64,000 nt of DNA, taken from Magnetospirillum gryphiswaldense MSR-1 v2 (lineage in GTDB: Bacteria > Pseudomonadota > Alphaproteobacteria > Rhodospirillales > Magnetospirillaceae). Location: contig NC_023065.1 of assembly GCF_000513295.1 (NCBI RefSeq), forward strand, positions 4,301,797 to 4,365,796, read 5' to 3'. The notes under the pieces were generated by a model. That model was given only the letters and a program-made list of their open reading frames with translations, searched no databases and had not been told where the DNA came from. Positions within the stretch are counted from its first letter, which is position 1; each line of letters opens with the position of its first letter. Shown piece by piece: positions 52,956-61,916 of the stretch. Position numbers and translations under genes: made by a program.

Positions 52956-53845
52956 AACCCTGCCTTCAGGGCCTCACCCAGCAGGCGGAATTCGGCCTTG
53001 CGCGGGCTGGACGGGCGCCAGGCCAGGCCGATCCCGCGTGAGCCGGCGCCCCGTAGCGGACGGGTGACCACGTCGGTGCCGGCGAGCACGCCGCTTTTCA
53101 CCGCCATTTCCGGCAACAGCGTCACCCCCAATCCGTTGGCGACCATCTGCACCAAGGTGGCGAGCGAGGTGCCCAAAACTCCTTCGCCCTTGGCCGGGCC
53201 GGGTAGGTGGCAGGCCGACAAGGCGTGGTCGCGCAGGCAATGACCTTCCTCCAGCAACAGCAGGTCCTGGTCGATCAGGTCGGCGGCAGACAAATCCGGG
53301 CGTAAGGCCAACGGGTGATCCGGCGGACAGGCCAGCATGAAGCCGTCATCGGCAATATGCATGGTCTCGATTTCCGGCGAGGGCCAGGGCAGGGCGATCA
53401 GGGCGGCATCCAGGTCGCCGGTGGCCAGACGGTCCAGCAGCCGCGCCGTCAGATCCTCGCGCAGGAACAGACGCAGGGCGGGATAACGCTGGCGCAGGCT
53501 GGGCAGGGCATGGGGCAGCAAATAAGGCGCGATAGTCGGAATTACCCCCAGGCGCAGCGGCCCTGACAGCACCTCGGTCGAGGCGGCGGCCAGATCGGCG
53601 ATGTCCTCGGCCCCGCGCAGCACGACACGGGCGCGAGTCACCACCTGTTCGCCCAGGGGGGTCAGCATCACCTTGCGTTTGGTCCGCTCCACCAAGGTGA
53701 CCCCCAGGATGGTTTCCAATTCCTGCAAGCCCGCCGACAAGGTGGATTGAGTGGCCAGACAGGCCTCGGCGGCGCGACCGAAATGCAGGTGCTCGGCCAG
53801 GGCAGTCAGATACCGTAATTGGCGTAAGGTGGGCAGCGGGCGCAT
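52949..53845 (-). CDS. oxyR: LysR-type peroxide sensor OxyR
   Basis: 298 aa from ATG 53845 (GGAGAC upstream). LysR helix-turn-helix LRQLRYLTALAEHLHFGRAAEACLATQSTLSAGLQELE. The redox cysteines are C203 and C212 in EEGHCLRDHALSAC, the OxyR signature (Cys199/Cys208 in E. coli). H2O2 forms the disulfide that activates DNA binding. It is divergent from dps, a known member of OxyR regulons, with an OxyR-like site between them. Confidence 0.92.
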   Translation of the reverse strand: MRPLPTLRQLRYLTALAEHLHFGRAAEACLATQSTLSAGLQELETILGVTLVERTKRKVMLTPLGEQVVTRARVVLRGAEDIADLAAASTEVLSGPLRLGVIPTIAPYLLPHALPSLRQRYPALRLFLREDLTARLLDRLATGDLDAALIALPWPSPEIETMHIADDGFMLACPPDHPLALRPDLSAADLIDQDLLLLEEGHCLRDHALSACHLPGPAKGEGVLGTSLATLVQMVANGLGVTLLPEMAVKSGVLAGTDVVTRPLRGAGSRGIGLAWRPSSPRKAEFRLLGEALKAGFQ

Positions 53846-53865
53846 ATCATTGTCTCCGTCGATTT

Positions 53866-53911
53866 CTATTAACAAAATAACTCATTGGATCGATGAATAG
53901 AAGGCGCCTAT
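53866..53911. promoter_or_regulatory. OxyR-like binding sites between oxyR and dps
   Basis: ATAG-N7-CTAT at 53897-53911 is an exact pair of OxyR tetranucleotide half-sites. A second pair, CTAT-N7-ATAA (53866-53880), lies just upstream, closer to the oxyR start, but is out of the ideal 11-bp phase by 2 bp. The rest of the gap (to 54066) holds a CCTCC / GGAGG-rich hairpin (about 53936-53986). Confidence 0.5.
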
Positions 53912-54078
53912 GGTCTGTTTGTCGCCAAGCGACGGCCTCCTCCTCTAGCCCTCCCCCATCCCTACCCCCAGGGCGGGGGAGGAGGCTCGACACTTTTAAG
54001 TAATTCTAATATGTGCCCATGGATTGTATGAACCTTTGGGCGTAGGCTCCGGATATCAACCCGTGAAAGGAGATGATC

Positions 54079-54573
54079 ATGGCCAAGAACAAAGCCGCTA
54101 AAATCGAGCAGATCGACATCGGCATCGAGGAAAAGACCCGCCAGAAAATCGGCGAGGGGCTGTCGCGGCTGCTGGCGGATACCTACACGCTGTATCTGAA
54201 GACCCATAACTTCCACTGGAACGTTACCGGTCCCATGTTCAACACCCTGCACCTGATGTTCGAGGCGCAGTACACCGAGCTGTCGCTGGCCGTCGACCTG
54301 ATCGCCGAGCGCATCCGCGCCCTGGGCCTGCCGGCGCCCGGTACCTATAGCGCCTTCGCCAGCCTGACCAGCCTGAAGGAAGAAGACGGCGTCCCCACCG
54401 CCGATGAGATGATCCGTATCCTGGTCAAGGATCAGGAAGCGGTGGTGCGGACCGCGCGCTCCATCTTCCCGCTGGTGGACGAAGCTCATGACGAACCCAG
54501 CGCCGATCTGCTGACCCAACGCATGCAGGTGCATGAAAAGACCGCCTGGATGCTGCGCGCCCTGCTGGGCTGA
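54079..54573 (+). CDS. dps: Dps-like DNA-binding ferritin
   Basis: 164 aa from ATG 54079 with GAAAGGAG six bases upstream. Ferroxidase ligands of Dps: [29 protein letters not shown] (the H, H, D/E pattern shared across subunits), [21 protein letters not shown], and [30 protein letters not shown]. Lys-rich N-terminus ([11 protein letters not shown]) for DNA contact. Detoxifies Fe and H2O2 in a 12-mer. Expected to be induced by OxyR. Confidence 0.95.
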   Translation: MAKNKAAKIEQIDIGIEEKTRQKIGEGLSRLLADTYTLYLKTHNFHWNVTGPMFNTLHLMFEAQYTELSLAVDLIAERIRALGLPAPGTYSAFASLTSLKEEDGVPTADEMIRILVKDQEAVVRTARSIFPLVDEAHDEPSADLLTQRMQVHEKTAWMLRALLG

Positions 54574-54577
54574 TACG

Positions 54578-54612
54578 AAAAGGGCGGGGCGCTTGCGCGT
54601 CCCGCCCTTTTT
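54578..54612 (+). terminator. Terminator of dps
   Basis: AAAAGGGCGGG (54578-54588) pairs with CCCGCCCTTTT (54601-54611), extended inside by four more pairs with one G-U, closed by a 4-nt loop and ending in T5. It sits 5 bp after the dps stop and also separates the convergent hypothetical gene. Confidence 0.9.
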
Positions 54613-54627
54613 CATGGCGACGCCCCT

Positions 54628-55512
54628 TCAGCGAATGGGCTGAAGCACGTCCATCTTCAACTTCATGGTGCCCTCGGGGTGCAGCTTGCCGCCCTCGCGC
54701 ACGATCAGCAGGGCGTGACGAGGATCGTCGGCCCGTTGCATGCTGGTGGCCAGCAGGATTTCCGCCACCTTGGCCGCCTGACTGGCGCGGGCTTGCGGCG
54801 TCAAGGCGATGTCGTTGCCGGCTTCGTTCAAGGCGGGGGCGGCGATTTTCTGCAAGTCACCGCCCACATCCAGCACCATGGGTCGACCGTTACCGGTCAG
54901 GCTGTCGCTCATGCTGGGGTTGATGGTGGTGATGGCCACCCGCTCCAGCTCCACATCCACGGTTTTGCCCTTTTGCACGGTGACCGACAGCCCTTCCAGG
55001 TAAAGCGCGGCGGTCGAGCCCGATTGCTCGGCCTGAAGGATGACGCTGGAAACCGGCGGGCTGACACCGACGCCGTCATGGGCGGCGCGGTTGGCGACCT
55101 TCTCGGCGACGCGGCTGACATCGAATTTACCGACGCCAAGGGCGTCGATCAGCCAGGAAATGTCGTTCATGGCGGTGTTGAAGGCCTGCTTCAGCGAGCG
55201 TTGACCAGCCTTGTCGTCGTCTTTTTCGTTGCCATTGCTGATCTCGTCGAACAGGTTGCGTTTGGCGCGCAGGCTGTCGGGATCGGTCAGGTCGGGGGTC
55301 TTGATCTTCTGTTGCAGCCACGCCTCGGCGATGGTCTTGCTTTCGCTCATCTCGGCGACGATGTTGCGCGCCGGCTCGGACAGATCGACGGCATCGGCGA
55401 CGGCGGCGGCGCCGCTGCTGGCCTGGACCGGTTGAACCAGAAAGGTGGCGGCCTGCGTCGAAGCGGCGATGGCGGCTTGGGTGCGCTTGGCAATCTCGAG
55501 ATCGTCGACCAT
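54628..55512 (-). CDS. Hypothetical protein
   Basis: 294 aa from ATG 55512 (MVDDLEIAKRTQ); an ATG at 55572 adds 20 Arg-rich residues with no ribosome site. No signal peptide or membrane helix. The N-terminal 70 residues are Ala/Thr/Ser-rich and low complexity, with ADAVDLSEPARNIVAEM; the middle is charged (NGNEKDDDKAGQRSL); the C-terminal half is beta-rich (YLEGLSVTVQKGKTVDVELERVAI) and ends KLHPEGTMKLKMDVLQPIR. No family recognised. Stands alone between the dps terminator and the signalling operon; lies 103 bp after the PP2C gene. Confidence 0.65.
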   Translation of the reverse strand: MVDDLEIAKRTQAAIAASTQAATFLVQPVQASSGAAAVADAVDLSEPARNIVAEMSESKTIAEAWLQQKIKTPDLTDPDSLRAKRNLFDEISNGNEKDDDKAGQRSLKQAFNTAMNDISWLIDALGVGKFDVSRVAEKVANRAAHDGVGVSPPVSSVILQAEQSGSTAALYLEGLSVTVQKGKTVDVELERVAITTINPSMSDSLTGNGRPMVLDVGGDLQKIAAPALNEAGNDIALTPQARASQAAKVAEILLATSMQRADDPRHALLIVREGGKLHPEGTMKLKMDVLQPIR

Positions 55513-55615
55513 GGACGTGACCCTTCTTGTCAGTCTGCCGAAAGTATAGTCCCGCGCCATTCTGCGCGGCACTGTATTTTGACCAAAACCCAGAAAAAAT
55601 GCAATGAAAAGGACT

Positions 55616-57328
55616 CTAGGGGATGGTGGCGCACAGGACCGTCAGGTCGTCGCGCAGGGGCCGCTTGACCCGCGCCAGGAAGGGGGCCAGCACGCTATCG
55701 GCGCTGTTGGGCGTCGTCGTCTCGGTCTGCGCCAGCAAGGTTTCCATGCCGGAATTGCCCAGGCGCGTGCCATCGGTCATGGGGTTGTCGGTCAGGCCGT
55801 CCGAGGCCAGGACCAAGATGCCGCCGGCGGTCAGCCGCATATTCCTTTCCACATAGGTGGCGCCTTGGGTCAGGCCCAGGGGCAGGCCGCTGCCGTCGCC
55901 GCGTTCCACGCCGCTTCTGGCCATTCCGCCACCGGCATGCCTGAACAGCGGCGCCGGCATGGCGGCGGCGGCATAGACGAAGGCATCGGCTCCCAGATCG
56001 ATGACGCCATAGGTCATGGCCGCATATTGGCCCTGGGGCAGCAATCCGGTGAGGCGGCGGTTGATTTCCGCCAGGAAGGCGCCGGGCATGTCGGCCAGCG
56101 GCGTGCATTGCGCCACCAGGGTGTGCAGGCGAAAGGTGTTGAGCGCCGCCCCCAGGCCATGGCCGGAAAAATCGGCCAGCCACAGGGCCAGACGGTTGTC
56201 GTCGATCACATGCATGCCCCACAGATCGCCGCCCAGGCTGGACGAGGGCTCAAAATGGGCGGAAACCTGTATTCCCAGCCGTCGTGCCGCCTCGGCCAGG
56301 ACTTGCGGATTGGGCAGCAGTTCCATCTGCATGGATCGCGCCAGCCGGGTTTCCTCGGCCTCGGCGGCCGGGCGGTCGGGGGTGATGGCCGGTGCTTCGG
56401 CGCAGATGACGTAAGCCGGTTCCTCGGGATTGGGGCCGGTGACGATGCAGGTCACCTCGTTGCCCATGTCGTTGTATTCCACCGAGGTAAAGGCCAGTCG
56501 GCGGGCCAGGGCGATGCCGCGGCCATGGGTGGCGAAGGCGCGCTCGGGCGAGATGTCGTCATAGGCGCGCCAGTCGAAGCCCTTGCCCTGATCGCGGATG
56601 ACGAAGCGGATGGCATCGGGGTGACGGTCGACCAACACCTCGACGCTGCGGCTGCGGCCCAGGGGGGTGTCCAACCGCGCCTCGATTTCCTGGCGCCAGC
56701 GTTTGGCCGCCACCAACTCCGCCTTGAGGTCGAAATCAATGCCCAGATTGCCGTGTTCCACCGCGTTGGTGAACATCTCCGACAGGCCGGCGGCCAGATG
56801 GCGGGCCTGCGGACACGACCGCGCCAGCGCCACCGCCAGGGTATGGCCTTCCTCCAGGGTACGAAAGCGGAAGCGGCCCTGTTCCAGCAGCAAGATGGCG
56901 GTGGTACGTTTGTCCAGGTCGTCGGCCAGCCGCTGGCGGCGCTGGTGGTCGGCGATGGCCGCCTCGGTCACCGACAACAGCAGGCGGCGATCCAGCGGCT
57001 TGGCCAGATAATAATAGGCGCCGGCCTTGATGCCCTCGCTGACATCCTCGGTCTCGGCATAGGCGGTTTGCATGATCACCGGGATGTGGGCCAGCTTGTC
57101 GTCGGCTTTCAGGCGGGTCAGCAATTCCATGCCGTTCATGCGCGGCATGCGGCGATCCAGCAAGATGACGTCGAACGAGCCGGGATGGGCCTGCAAAATG
57201 CCCCAGGCCTGCACCCCGTCCTCGGCCATCACCGTCTCGAAACCGGCGGCGCGCAGATTGGCGACGATGACCTCGCGGTTCATGCGCTCGTCGTCGACCA
57301 CCAGGGCGCGGGCCGGTGCGTCGCTCAC
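55616..57328 (-). CDS. RsbU-like regulator: receiver + HATPase + PP2C phosphatase
   Basis: 570 aa from GTG 57328. Domains in order: receiver (1-125; VVDDERMNRE, phospho-Asp in ILLDRRMPRMNG, Lys in YLAKPLD), RsbW-type ATPase (about 175-300; MFTNAVEHGNLG, RDQGKGFDW, THGRGIALARRL), then PPM/SpoIIE phosphatase (about 330-570; GGDLWGMHVIDDNRLALWLADFSGHGLGAALNT, LASDGLTDNPM, LRDDLTVLCA). It may both phosphorylate and dephosphorylate a STAS antagonist, under receiver control. The STAS gene lies 4 bp upstream, after the chemoreceptor. Confidence 0.9.
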   Translation of the reverse strand: MSDAPARALVVDDERMNREVIVANLRAAGFETVMAEDGVQAWGILQAHPGSFDVILLDRRMPRMNGMELLTRLKADDKLAHIPVIMQTAYAETEDVSEGIKAGAYYYLAKPLDRRLLLSVTEAAIADHQRRQRLADDLDKRTTAILLLEQGRFRFRTLEEGHTLAVALARSCPQARHLAAGLSEMFTNAVEHGNLGIDFDLKAELVAAKRWRQEIEARLDTPLGRSRSVEVLVDRHPDAIRFVIRDQGKGFDWRAYDDISPERAFATHGRGIALARRLAFTSVEYNDMGNEVTCIVTGPNPEEPAYVICAEAPAITPDRPAAEAEETRLARSMQMELLPNPQVLAEAARRLGIQVSAHFEPSSSLGGDLWGMHVIDDNRLALWLADFSGHGLGAALNTFRLHTLVAQCTPLADMPGAFLAEINRRLTGLLPQGQYAAMTYGVIDLGADAFVYAAAAMPAPLFRHAGGGMARSGVERGDGSGLPLGLTQGATYVERNMRLTAGGILVLASDGLTDNPMTDGTRLGNSGMETLLAQTETTTPNSADSVLAPFLARVKRPLRDDLTVLCATIP

Positions 57329-57332
57329 GCTT

Positions 57333-57641
57333 TCACGCCTGTTCGATGGCGAACAGCGATTCGAAGCAGGCCAGCCGCAGCAACTCGGCCACATCGATGC
57401 CGGGATTGCGCAGGCAGACCAACGCCCCCGCCCGGGTGGCGCGGTCGCGCAAGGTCAGCAGCATGCCCAGACCGGCGGAATCCATGTAATCCAGTCCGGC
57501 CATGTCCACCACCACCTTGGTCGGCTGACGGGCCAGAAGCTTGTCGATGGCGCCTTCGAACAGGTCGCGGTGATCGAACAAGAGTTGGTCGGAAAGAACC
57601 AGTGTCGGGCCGGAAGGGCCATCGATGATGCGGTATTTCAT
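57333..57641 (-). CDS. STAS-domain anti-sigma-factor antagonist-like protein
   Basis: 102 aa from ATG 57641, overlapping the chemoreceptor stop (ATGA). SpoIIAA/RsbV fold: [27 protein letters not shown], with the phosphorylatable Ser in DSAG. The ATPase and PP2C domains of the next gene would switch it on and off. No sigma factor lies nearby, so the output could be protein-protein, as in motility switches of other bacteria. Confidence 0.9.
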   Translation of the reverse strand: MKYRIIDGPSGPTLVLSDQLLFDHRDLFEGAIDKLLARQPTKVVVDMAGLDYMDSAGLGMLLTLRDRATRAGALVCLRNPGIDVAELLRLACFESLFAIEQA

Positions 57642-59650
57642 GTTTGGCCCACCCGTTTGGCGATGAACTCTTCTAGCTGCGCGCTTTGCTGTTCGTCCAG
57701 ATCGAAGCGGACATGGGTGTTCTGGTCGGTGATGGCGACCAAGCTGCCTTTCCACTGACCAAGCGGCGGCAGGTCGCAGGTGAATTCGCTGCCGCGCGGG
57801 GCGGCGAAGGGACGATCGAGCACGCCGGTGCCGATCAGGGCGATTTCCTGCAACAGGCAGGTGCGGGATTCGCCGCCCAAGCTGACGGTGGCGGCGACGT
57901 TGAGGGTGTGGCGTTGGTTGGCCGCACGGTTTTCGTCGGCGCCGGCGCTGACGATATGGTCGATGGCTGCCTTCATGGCGCCCAGGCGGTCGCGCATGGC
58001 CAAGGCCGAAAGGCGCACTTCGGCGGCACGGCTGCCGGTTTCCTCGGTGGCATCGGCGACGTCGCTGATATTGGCCGCCGCCTGCTGGGTGCCCTGGGCG
58101 GCGCTGTGGGCGGCCTGGGCGATTTCCTGGGTGGCGGCGCTTTGCTGATCCATGGCGTCGGAAATGGCGGCGGAAATGGCGGAGATCTGGCCGATGGTTT
58201 CGGCGATGGCGCGCAAGGCGCCGACCGCGTCCTTGGTGGCGTGCTGGATCGACGACACCTGACCGGCGATTTGTTCGGTGGCCCGGCTGGTCTGGTTGGC
58301 CAGGGATTTGACTTCGCCGGCGACCACGGCGAAGCCTTTGCCGGCATCACCGGCGCGCGCCGCCTCGATGGTGGCGTTGAGCGCCAACAGGTTGGTCTGA
58401 CTGGCGATGTCGTTGATCAGGCCGACCACCTCGCCGATGGCCGCCGCCTCGCGCGTCAGGCCGGTGACGATTTCCCCGACCTTGCCGGCCTCTTCCACCG
58501 CTTCGCCGGCGATGGTGGTGGACTGGCCGACCTGACGGCTGATCTCCGCCACCGAAGCCGACAATTCCTCGGCCGCTGCCGCCACCGAATCGACGTTGCC
58601 GGTGGCGGTCTCGGCGGCGCCGGCGGCGGCGTGGCTTTGGCCGCGCACCTTGTCGACGGTACCGTCCATGGCGGCCGAGGCATCCAGCATGGCATCGGCC
58701 TGGGTCATCACCATGCCGATGGCACCCGACACTTCTTCATCGATGGCGTTGGTGAGCGCCAGAATCTCGCTTTGCAGCTTGCGGCGGTTGCGGCGATGCT
58801 CGGCCTCTTGTTGGGCGGCGCCCTGGCGCACCTTGAGCGCGTTGCCGCGAAACACCTCGACCGCGTGGGCCAGTTTGCCGATCTCGTCGCGGCGATGCAG
58901 GCCGGGAATGTCCACCGCCAGTTCGCCATCGGCCATGCGGGCGGTGATCTCGGTCATCTCGGCCATGGGTTCGATCATCTGGCGGTCGATCAGCACCAGC
59001 ACGACGATGACCAGCCCCAGGGACAGCATGGCCGAGGCGCCTTGCAGCAGCGCCTGACGGCGCACCGCCTCTTCCAGTTCCGAGCGGTCCTCCATCAAGG
59101 TGGTGGCCGATTGGGCCACGCCGACTTGCAGCGACTCGACCAGGGATTCGGTCAGGGTGCGCAAGCCCAGGGCGGCGGCGTCGAAATCATCCTTGAGCGG
59201 GCGCCCCATGGCCTCGCCCTGGCGGGCATAGGCGGTGGCCATGGCCCGGCCCGAATCGGCGAAGGGCTCGAAGGCCAGGGCGATGCCTTCCAAGGTGCGC
59301 GCCGCATCGTCCAATCCCAAGCTACGGGTGGCGTCCAGGCTGGCGCCATGGTGGTAGCGGAAGTTGGCGATGGCATCCTCGGCCTGGGTCAGGCTATCGG
59401 CCAGCAGGGCGGGGTCGCGGGTGGCGGCGATATCGACCAGGATGCCCTGCACCCGTAAAATATCGATCTCGATATTCTTGATTTGCTCGATCAGCGGCAG
59501 ATATTGCTCGCTGACGGCGCTGGTCGTCGCTTCCATCTGATGATTGAGGCGGAACAGCTTCAGCGCCATCAGGCCGTTGGCTGTCATGCCGGCCAGACTG
59601 GCCACCAGGATGACGGCGAAAGCCAGGAAGAATTTGCGGCGCATGGACAT
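57638..59650 (-). CDS. Methyl-accepting chemotaxis protein with C-terminal PilZ-like domain
   Basis: 670 aa. Membrane helices at about 7-28 and 204-222 enclose a helical four-helix-bundle sensor with no cache motif. A HAMP domain (about 223-275) and the MCP signalling hairpin follow; the latter has [56 protein letters not shown]. The final 90 residues (from [14 protein letters not shown] through [17 protein letters not shown] to the end) resemble PilZ, though the RxxxR / (D/N)xSxxG c-di-GMP motif is weak. Operon with STAS and RsbU-like genes. Confidence 0.9.
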   Translation of the reverse strand: MSMRRKFFLAFAVILVASLAGMTANGLMALKLFRLNHQMEATTSAVSEQYLPLIEQIKNIEIDILRVQGILVDIAATRDPALLADSLTQAEDAIANFRYHHGASLDATRSLGLDDAARTLEGIALAFEPFADSGRAMATAYARQGEAMGRPLKDDFDAAALGLRTLTESLVESLQVGVAQSATTLMEDRSELEEAVRRQALLQGASAMLSLGLVIVVLVLIDRQMIEPMAEMTEITARMADGELAVDIPGLHRRDEIGKLAHAVEVFRGNALKVRQGAAQQEAEHRRNRRKLQSEILALTNAIDEEVSGAIGMVMTQADAMLDASAAMDGTVDKVRGQSHAAAGAAETATGNVDSVAAAAEELSASVAEISRQVGQSTTIAGEAVEEAGKVGEIVTGLTREAAAIGEVVGLINDIASQTNLLALNATIEAARAGDAGKGFAVVAGEVKSLANQTSRATEQIAGQVSSIQHATKDAVGALRAIAETIGQISAISAAISDAMDQQSAATQEIAQAAHSAAQGTQQAAANISDVADATEETGSRAAEVRLSALAMRDRLGAMKAAIDHIVSAGADENRAANQRHTLNVAATVSLGGESRTCLLQEIALIGTGVLDRPFAAPRGSEFTCDLPPLGQWKGSLVAITDQNTHVRFDLDEQQSAQLEEFIAKRVGQT

Positions 59651-59877
59651 GGGGTGACCCGATCAATAACTCGACCGGGCGATGGTGCGGCAATGTGCGT
59701 TGCGACGCAACTGCCTGGACCGGGCATAGTTTATAAGCAATCTAAAGTTTGTGCGTAATGCTGTTTTATCTAATGTAGCATTTGCTTTTTCAGTGTGGAT
59801 TCCGTTAGCTTTTTTTGCGGCCTGTAACAGAAGCATACCAACGGAGGGTGCCCCGGGCCGGAACAGGGAGTGGAACA

Positions 59878-60357
59878 ATGACGATCACGCAAAAGCTTGG
59901 CACGCAAAAGCCTGGCTGGTCGCGGCGTGGCGTGCTGGCTGCGGCCGGCGCCGGCGCGGTGGCCGTGGCCTTGCCGCGAGGCGCACGGGCGACGGCGCAG
60001 GAAGCCGATGATTTCGCCAAGAAGCTGCTGGGCGGCGCCCAGGCCAAGGCCGGCAAGGTGCAGCTTATCATCAAGGACGTGGCGGAAAGCGGTGCCAACG
60101 AACCGGTGCGGGTGCTGGTGGATAGCCCCATGAGCGCCACCGACCACGTCAAGGCCATCCACGTGGTGGCCGACGGCAATCCGTTTCCCGGGGTGTCGTC
60201 GTGGTTTTTCACGCCTAAATCGGGCAAGGCCGAGGTGGCCTTCCGCATGCGTCTGGCCAAAACCCAGAACGTGCGGGCCTATGCGGTGATGTCGGACGGT
60301 TCGGTCTGGCAGGCGGCGCAAGAGGTCAAGGTCACCATCGGCGGCTGCGGCGGCTGA
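59878..60357 (+). CDS. soxY: Sulfur carrier subunit SoxY
   Basis: 159 aa from ATG 59878 (AGGGAG upstream). A Tat signal peptide is plain (SRRGVLAAAGAGAVAVALP, cleaved near RATA). The C-terminus is the canonical GGCGG with C157, which carries the thiosulfate-derived sulfane during periplasmic Sox oxidation. Forms SoxYZ with the next gene. The upstream 227-bp gap is AT-rich and holds its promoter and the chemoreceptor's. Confidence 0.96.
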   Translation: MTITQKLGTQKPGWSRRGVLAAAGAGAVAVALPRGARATAQEADDFAKKLLGGAQAKAGKVQLIIKDVAESGANEPVRVLVDSPMSATDHVKAIHVVADGNPFPGVSSWFFTPKSGKAEVAFRMRLAKTQNVRAYAVMSDGSVWQAAQEVKVTIGGCGG

Positions 60358-60374
60358 GGACGGGGGGAACGGAT

Positions 60375-60701
60375 ATGAGCACACCGACCATCAAGACCCG
60401 CCTTCCGGCCAAGGCGAAAAAGGGCGAGATCATCGAGATCAAGGCCCAGATCACCCATGACATGGAAACCGGGCAGCGCAAGGATGCCGGCGGCATGCCG
60501 CTGGCTCGGCGCATCATCAAGAAATTCGTCTGCACCTGGAATGGCGAGGTGGTGATCAGCGCCGACTGGCATACCGCCATGTCGGCCAATCCCTTCATCA
60601 CCTTTTTCGCTTTGGCGGAAAAGACCGGCCCGCTGAAGCTGGCCTTTCACGACGACAATGGCGAAATCTACGAATCCGTCACCGACATCGTGGTGGAATA
60701 G
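60375..60701 (+). CDS. soxZ: SoxZ, partner of SoxY
   Basis: 108 aa, no signal peptide (co-exported with SoxY through Tat, as known). PTIKTRLPAKAKKGEIIEIKAQITHDMETGQRKDA and FVCTWNGEVVISADWHTAMSANPFITFFALAEKTG match SoxZ. 17 bp after soxY. No soxA, B, C, D or X lies in the window. Followed by a very stable hairpin. Confidence 0.96.
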   Translation: MSTPTIKTRLPAKAKKGEIIEIKAQITHDMETGQRKDAGGMPLARRIIKKFVCTWNGEVVISADWHTAMSANPFITFFALAEKTGPLKLAFHDDNGEIYESVTDIVVE

Positions 60702-60702
60702 G

Positions 60703-60740
60703 CCAATCCCGGCCCCGGTCGAAACCGGGGCCGGGATTGG
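60703..60740. terminator. Bidirectional hairpin between soxZ and asd
   Basis: 17-bp perfect stem CCAATCCCGGCCCCGGT / ACCGGGGCCGGGATTGG with a CGAA loop (60720-60723), between convergent genes. There is no T run on either side, so it may stall or protect the 3' ends rather than act as a classic intrinsic terminator. Confidence 0.7.
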
Positions 60741-60749
60741 ATGGGGTAC

Positions 60750-61769
60750 TTATTTCTTCAGATAATCCTTGATCAGGACTTCGGCGATCTGAACGGCGTT
60801 CAGCGCCGCGCCCTTGCGCAGGTTGTCGGACACGCACCAGAACGACAGGCCGTTGGCGATGGTCGGATCCTTGCGGATGCGGCTGACATAGACCGCGTCC
60901 TCACCCACGCATTCCACCGGGGTGACGTATCCGCCCGGCTCGTGCTTGTCGACGACGATCACGCCCGGCGCCTTGGACAGGGCGCGGGTGGCGGCTTCGA
61001 CCGAGACCGGGTTCTCGAACTCGACATTGACGCATTCGGAATGGCCGACGAAGACCGGCACGCGCACGCAGGTGGCGTGGACGTCGATGGTGGAGTCCAG
61101 GATCTTCTTGGTCTCCACCGTCATCTTCCATTCTTCCTTGGTCGAGCCGTCTTCCATGAAGACGTCGATCTGCGGGATCAGGTTGAAGGCGATGGGCTTG
61201 GGGAACTTCTGCGGATCGCGGGCGTCGTTGACGAAGACGCCGCGGGTCTGCTCGAACAATTCGTCCATGCCTTCCTTGCCGGCGCCCGACACCGATTGAT
61301 AGGTGCTGACGACCACGCGCTTGATCTTGCCCAGGGTGTGCAGGGGCTTCAAGGCGACGACCATCTGGATGGTCGAGCAATTGGGATTGGCGATGATGCC
61401 GGACTTGGTGTACTCGGCGATGGCTTCCGGGTTCACCTCGGGGACCACCAGCGGCACGTTGGGGTCCATGCGGAAATGCGAGGTGTTGTCGATGACGACG
61501 CAGCCGGCGGCGGCGGCACGCGGGCTGTGAATCGACGAGACCTTGGCGCCGGGCGACGACAGGGCGATATCGGTGCCCTTGAAGTCATAGGTTTCAAGAT
61601 CCTTGACCTTCAGAATCTTGTCTTCGCCGAAGGACACTTCCTTGCCGACCGAGCGGGCCGAGGCCAAAGCGACCACTTCGCTGACCGGGAAATTCCGTTC
61701 GGCCAGGGTCTGCAGAATTTCGCGGCCCACATTGCCCGTGGCTCCGATCACAGCAACCTTGTAACCCAT
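60750..61769 (-). CDS. asd: Aspartate-semialdehyde dehydrogenase
   Basis: 339 aa from ATG 61769 (AACGGAGAA upstream). NADPH fold MGYKVAVIGATGNVGREIL; nucleophile C131 in GIIANPNCSTIQMVVAL; EGxx-type STYQSVSGAGKEGMDELFEQ; catalytic His in VHATCVRVPVFVGHSE. Reduces aspartyl phosphate in the common branch leading to Lys, Met, Thr and diaminopimelate. Its mRNA begins with a Thr/Lys-rich leader peptide and attenuator (61833-61999), so expression is predicted to follow charged tRNA-Thr/Lys. Confidence 0.97.
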   Translation of the reverse strand: MGYKVAVIGATGNVGREILQTLAERNFPVSEVVALASARSVGKEVSFGEDKILKVKDLETYDFKGTDIALSSPGAKVSSIHSPRAAAAGCVVIDNTSHFRMDPNVPLVVPEVNPEAIAEYTKSGIIANPNCSTIQMVVALKPLHTLGKIKRVVVSTYQSVSGAGKEGMDELFEQTRGVFVNDARDPQKFPKPIAFNLIPQIDVFMEDGSTKEEWKMTVETKKILDSTIDVHATCVRVPVFVGHSECVNVEFENPVSVEAATRALSKAPGVIVVDKHEPGGYVTPVECVGEDAVYVSRIRKDPTIANGLSFWCVSDNLRKGAALNAVQIAEVLIKDYLKK

Positions 61770-61832
61770 GCTTTTATTCTCCGTTCCGATGTGGAAGCCC
61801 GAAGCCTTACCCGGGGGACGCTTTATCATGCG

Positions 61833-61860
61833 AAAAAGCCCGCGGGAGCGTCCGCGGGCC
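61833..61860 (-). terminator. Attenuator terminator (segments 3:4) upstream of asd
   Basis: In the asd sense, CCGCGGGC (61838-61845 on the + strand) pairs with GCCCGCGG (61852-61859), loop of 6 nt, followed by U5 (61833-61837). It sits 63 bp before the asd start and after the leader peptide stop, so it can only serve asd as an attenuator. Segment 3 also pairs with segment 2 upstream, which would prevent this hairpin. Confidence 0.8.
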
Positions 61861-61880
61861 TTTTTCGTGCGAATACGACG

Positions 61881-61916
61881 AACCGGCCCGCTTACGCGGT
61901 GGTCTTAGTGCCGGTT
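61881..61916 (-). promoter_or_regulatory. Antiterminator / anti-antiterminator segments of the asd attenuator
   Basis: Read on the asd strand: segment 1 AACCGGC (61910-61916, inside the Lys-Thr-Gly codons of the leader) pairs with GCCGGTT (61881-61887). Segment 2 GCGGGCC (61885-61891, starting right at the leader stop) pairs with GGCCCGC (61854-61860). The two pairings share bases and are mutually exclusive; the second excludes the terminator. This is the standard ribosome-position attenuator layout. Confidence 0.7.

Noticed and set aside
57686..59458. 590-codon plus-strand frame
   Set aside because: Antisense to the chemoreceptor; Gly/His-rich shadow composition.
61833..61865. Hairpin as an ordinary terminator of the gene at 62110
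   Set aside because: The perfect 17-bp repeat already ends that gene more than 200 bp upstream, and a ribosome site plus leader ORF lies between; attenuation explains it better.
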